DNA of 24,268 nt, from NCBI GenBank assembly GCA_023443125.1, contig JAEZVO010000005.1, forward strand, positions 1 to 24,268, given 5' to 3'. The translations under genes and the position numbers were made by a program. This DNA is from Actinomycetes bacterium (lineage in GTDB: Bacteria > Actinomycetota > Actinomycetes > Propionibacteriales > Propionibacteriaceae). Shown here one piece after another: positions 22,605 through 24,268 of the stretch; the first letter of the stretch is position 1; the number at the start of each line of letters is the position of its first letter. The notes under the pieces were generated by a model. That model saw nothing but the letters and a program-made list of their open reading frames with translations. It did not search any database and was not told the origin of the DNA.

Positions 22605-23335
22605 GCCTCGTCCATGCGTACGCTGCGCAGGTCAAGCTCCAGCTCAAGCAGGCCAGTAATCTCCTCGGGCTCGCACTCCTCCGTGTCGGTTGCCACCCGC
22701 GCAATGGTCGGCAGAATCGATGGATCATGCAGCTGCCCATGGTCGCGCGCAATCCAGCACACAATCCGCAGCGCTGTGTGCCATTGCCCAATCACTGAGC
22801 GTTCACGTTCGGGGTCTTGGGTTGCTGCAGCAACCCGCAGCGCGCAGAAGCAATCGAGCAACGTCGCATTCGTTGCGAGTGTGGCGAGCACCGTCGTGAC
22901 ACCATCGACGGCAGGCGGCAGGCTGGACAGCATTGGCGTCGTGTCTGGGTCGATGCTGTCGTCGATTACTGCGCCCCAGTCGCTGCGTTCGAGGCCGAGC
23001 CGATACGGGCCATCATCGGTATGAAGCCAGACACCCCAGCCGCCATCGCCGTCGTTATCTTTCGGTGGGACGCCGTGCACGTAACCCGGGAAACGCACGC
23101 TCACACCCGGGCGCTCGACTCGTGCAGCAAGCCCAGCCCCGTGCAACATAATCCCCGCAAACCGAGCCCAACGTGCCGGTTCTCTGCGCATGGTGTTCTG
23201 CATGATGCGGGCCGCACGATGAATCGAAGCTGGTGCCATTAATGGGTCGGTCAGGCCATGCATGAGCGTGTGCACGGCGTCCTCGGCGGTGCGCGGGGAA
23301 GCGACACAGACCGTGGTTACAGGTGTAGTGGTCAT
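22601..23335 (-). CDS. Unknown 244-aa protein, first gene of a three-gene element operon
   Basis: I do not recognise a family. It begins MTTTPVTTVCVASPRTAED. A helical first part runs to about residue 75. A Gly/Asp/Trp-rich central segment follows (PGYVHGVPPKDNDGDGGW, about 82-100), then a helical C-terminal half with LATLATNATLLDCFCALRV and an acidic tail (ECEPEEITGLLELELDL). There is no signal peptide. The stop overlaps the start of the 115-aa gene by 4 nt. No good Shine-Dalgarno sequence precedes the ATG at 23335. A composite inverted repeat lies 32 nt upstream. Confidence 0.68.
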   Translation of the reverse strand: MTTTPVTTVCVASPRTAEDAVHTLMHGLTDPLMAPASIHRAARIMQNTMRREPARWARFAGIMLHGAGLAARVERPGVSVRFPGYVHGVPPKDNDGDGGWGVWLHTDDGPYRLGLERSDWGAVIDDSIDPDTTPMLSSLPPAVDGVTTVLATLATNATLLDCFCALRVAAATQDPERERSVIGQWHTALRIVCWIARDHGQLHDPSILPTIARVATDTEECEPEEITGLLELELDLRSVRMDEA

Positions 23336-23366
23336 GTCTCTACAGCGTCGGTCTGAAGGGGTTCTG

Positions 23367-23413
23367 AACCCGTGTGATTTCGCAGCAATTGCTGTTTTTG
23401 AATCACACGGGTT
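23367..23413. repeat. Composite inverted repeat upstream of the 244-aa gene
   Basis: Perfect 13-bp arms AACCCGTGTGATT (23367-23379) and AATCACACGGGTT (23401-23413) enclose a perfect 12-bp palindrome CAGCAATTGCTG (23383-23394) followed by five T. It could be a plus-strand terminator, an operator for the minus-strand operon, or a recombination site. The following 23414-23566 has no gene I trust. Confidence 0.75.
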
Positions 23414-23566
23414 TGCCCATGGAATCCGGCCCCGACTCGTCTCCGCCCATACCCATTATGGGAGTCCATCAGATTGCAGGAAGAGGAGCGTCGTTGTCGC
23501 GTCCTGTCGGACTGACGCGATGGTGCGTGTGCTCGGCAACGATGAGACTGAAGGGGCCGCTAGCTG

Positions 23567-23707
23567 ATGGTGCGGAATGCGGCCCGGCCGACTGCAGGCA
23601 GCGTCGCGTTACAGGGCAGCGACTCGCGCGTACCGTTGGCGATTCATACTCTGCGCGTTGACCATGTATTGCAGGAGCAAGCACTCTGGGAGCAAGTCGG
23701 TTCGTAA
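23567..23707 (+). CDS. Possible small ORF (46 aa), low confidence
   Basis: The frame from the ATG at 23567 reads MVRNAARPTAGSVALQGSDS and ends HVLQEQALWEQVGS. It looks protein-like, and its start overlaps (TGATG) the stop of a short upstream frame ending in NDETEGAAS. No family is recognised. It ends 10 nt before the homopolymer join. Confidence 0.3.
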   Translation: MVRNAARPTAGSVALQGSDSRVPLAIHTLRVDHVLQEQALWEQVGS

Positions 23708-23716
23708 CAAACCGGA

Positions 23717-23776
23717 CGGGGGAGCGGGGGGGGGGGAGCGCCCCCCCCCCCCCCCGGGGGGGGTGCGGGGGGCCCC
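23717..23776. other. G/C homopolymer tract: probable assembly join
   Basis: Within 60 bases are runs of 5, 11, 15, 8 and 6 identical G or C plus CCCC, separated by a few other bases. No coding or regulatory element fits. Base composition, codon use and taxonomic affinity differ on its two sides. It is most likely an assembly or sequencing artefact joining unrelated contigs. Confidence 0.8.
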
Positions 23777-23780
23777 AAGT

Positions 23781-24268
23781 GTGCAGCGGCTTGTGGACAT
23801 TGAAAAGAAGCTGGCCGAGGGCAAAGGCCGGGGCTATGAACACTGGGCGAAGATACACAATCTGAAGCAGGCAGCCAAGACGCTGAATGTGTATCAGGAA
23901 TACGGCTTTACTTCCCCGGAGCAGTTAGAAGCCGCTGTTGATACCGCCTATCAGGAAATGCGCCAGACCAGCGGCGAACTGAAAGCACTGGAAACCAAGC
24001 TACAAGGGAAAAAGGAGTTGCAGCAACAGGTACTTGCCTATGCCAAGACCAAGCCCGCCCGTGACGGGCTGCGGGCGCAGAAATCGCAGAAAGCCCGTGA
24101 CGCATACCGGCAGGCAAACGAGAGCGATTTTATCATAGCCGACGCAGCCGCCCGGTATTTCAAGGCGCATGGCATTACCAAGCTGCCCGCCCGGAAAGCG
24201 TTGCAGGCCGAGATCGAGCAGCTTATCTCCGAGAAAGACGGCCTGTATAACACCTATCACGAACAGAA
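23781..24268 (+). CDS. C-terminal region of a Firmicutes-type conjugative relaxase (Tn1549-like), partial at both ends
   Basis: An open frame of 162 codons runs off the right edge. Its 5' end is the homopolymer join, so the GTG at 23781 is only the first clean codon. It reads VQRLVDIEKKLAEGKGRGYE, then HWAKIHNLKQAAKTLN, and continues as long charged coiled-coil helices rich in Lys, Glu, Gln and Ala. This matches the region after the nuclease domain of relaxases from Tn1549/Tn916-like conjugative transposons of gut Clostridia, including the EKKLAEGKGRGYE segment. The catalytic tyrosine and histidine triad lie outside the window. Lower GC and AAA/AAG-rich codons contrast with the actinobacterial side. 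It should not be taken as part of the tRNA-Pro element. Confidence 0.75.
   Translation, partial: MQRLVDIEKKLAEGKGRGYEHWAKIHNLKQAAKTLNVYQEYGFTSPEQLEAAVDTAYQEMRQTSGELKALETKLQGKKELQQQVLAYAKTKPARDGLRAQKSQKARDAYRQANESDFIIADAAARYFKAHGITKLPARKALQAEIEQLISEKDGLYNTYHEQ

Larger units (their letters stand above)
14567..23716. mobile_element. Partial integrative element inserted at tRNA-Pro
   Basis: The left edge is the tRNA fragment border. The segment carries a replication-type primase-helicase, an iteron array, a divergent sigma-like regulator and several unrecognised genes, and no housekeeping gene. The right end is not seen: the sequence breaks at a homopolymer join near 23717 before any integrase, transfer gene or intact tRNA-Pro. 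It may be an integrative conjugative or mobilisable element, or a phage-plasmid-like satellite. The extent is inferred. Confidence 0.6.

Noticed and set aside
23262..23567. 101-aa plus-strand frame antisense to the start of the 244-aa gene
   Set aside because: Most of it lies over the inverted repeat and the opposite gene. Only its last residues look protein-like, and no start or ribosome site supports it.
23469..23858. 129-aa minus-strand frame across the homopolymer tract
   Set aside because: It translates G/C runs into Pro/Gly stretches and spans a probable assembly join.

Overview
The window comes from a high-GC Gram-positive bacterium, an actinomycete (Actinomycetota). The evidence is GC-rich coding on both strands, frequent GTG and TTG starts, and two gene neighbourhoods that I recall from Mycobacterium tuberculosis: pepN-rpiB-nei2 (Rv2467/Rv2465c/Rv2464c) and a beta-phosphoglucomutase/GH65 pair (Rv3400/Rv3401). 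A family such as Propionibacteriaceae is possible, but I cannot prove it from sequence alone.

Positions 1-14513 look like host chromosome. From the left: the N-terminal part of aminopeptidase N (minus), ribose-5-phosphate isomerase B, and a Nei2-like DNA glycosylase. Next is a tightly overlapping operon of beta-phosphoglucomutase, GH65 disaccharide phosphorylase and an unknown 388-aa protein. Then come an RND efflux permease broken by one in-frame TAA (minus), an alpha/beta hydrolase and a membrane-anchored Ser/Thr kinase (minus). A moderate-GC, tandem Lrp-like regulator has lost its 3' end against the kinase gene. A histidine phosphatase and a hotdog acyl-CoA thioesterase follow. Seven host genes carry a TANNNT-like -10 box only 5-8 nt before the start codon, which points to leaderless mRNAs. 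Long hairpins lie at 1432-1506 and 2385-2511. A cluster of seven REP-like hairpins with covarying stems lies at 14151-14481.

At 14514-14566 the 3' half of a tRNA-Pro(TGG) gene ends abruptly. This is the signature of site-specific integration into a tRNA gene. Everything from 14567 to about 23716 reads as a partial integrated mobile element. It holds a Lys/Pro-rich lipoprotein, an unknown gene with a probable homopolymer frameshift, an origin-like array of about 15 copies of GTGAGACACGG-type iterons, and a 1193-aa primase-helicase co-translated with a small unknown protein. A divergent sigma-70-like protein and a three-gene unknown operon follow. The element genes that start transcripts mostly have Shine-Dalgarno sequences, unlike the host genes. 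No integrase or intact tRNA-Pro is visible, so the right end of the element is missing.

At 23717-23776 there is an implausible run of G and C homopolymers. After it the sequence changes to the C-terminal part of a Firmicutes-type (Tn1549-like) conjugative relaxase, running off the window. This is most simply a chimeric assembly join, and genes on its two sides should not be read as neighbours.
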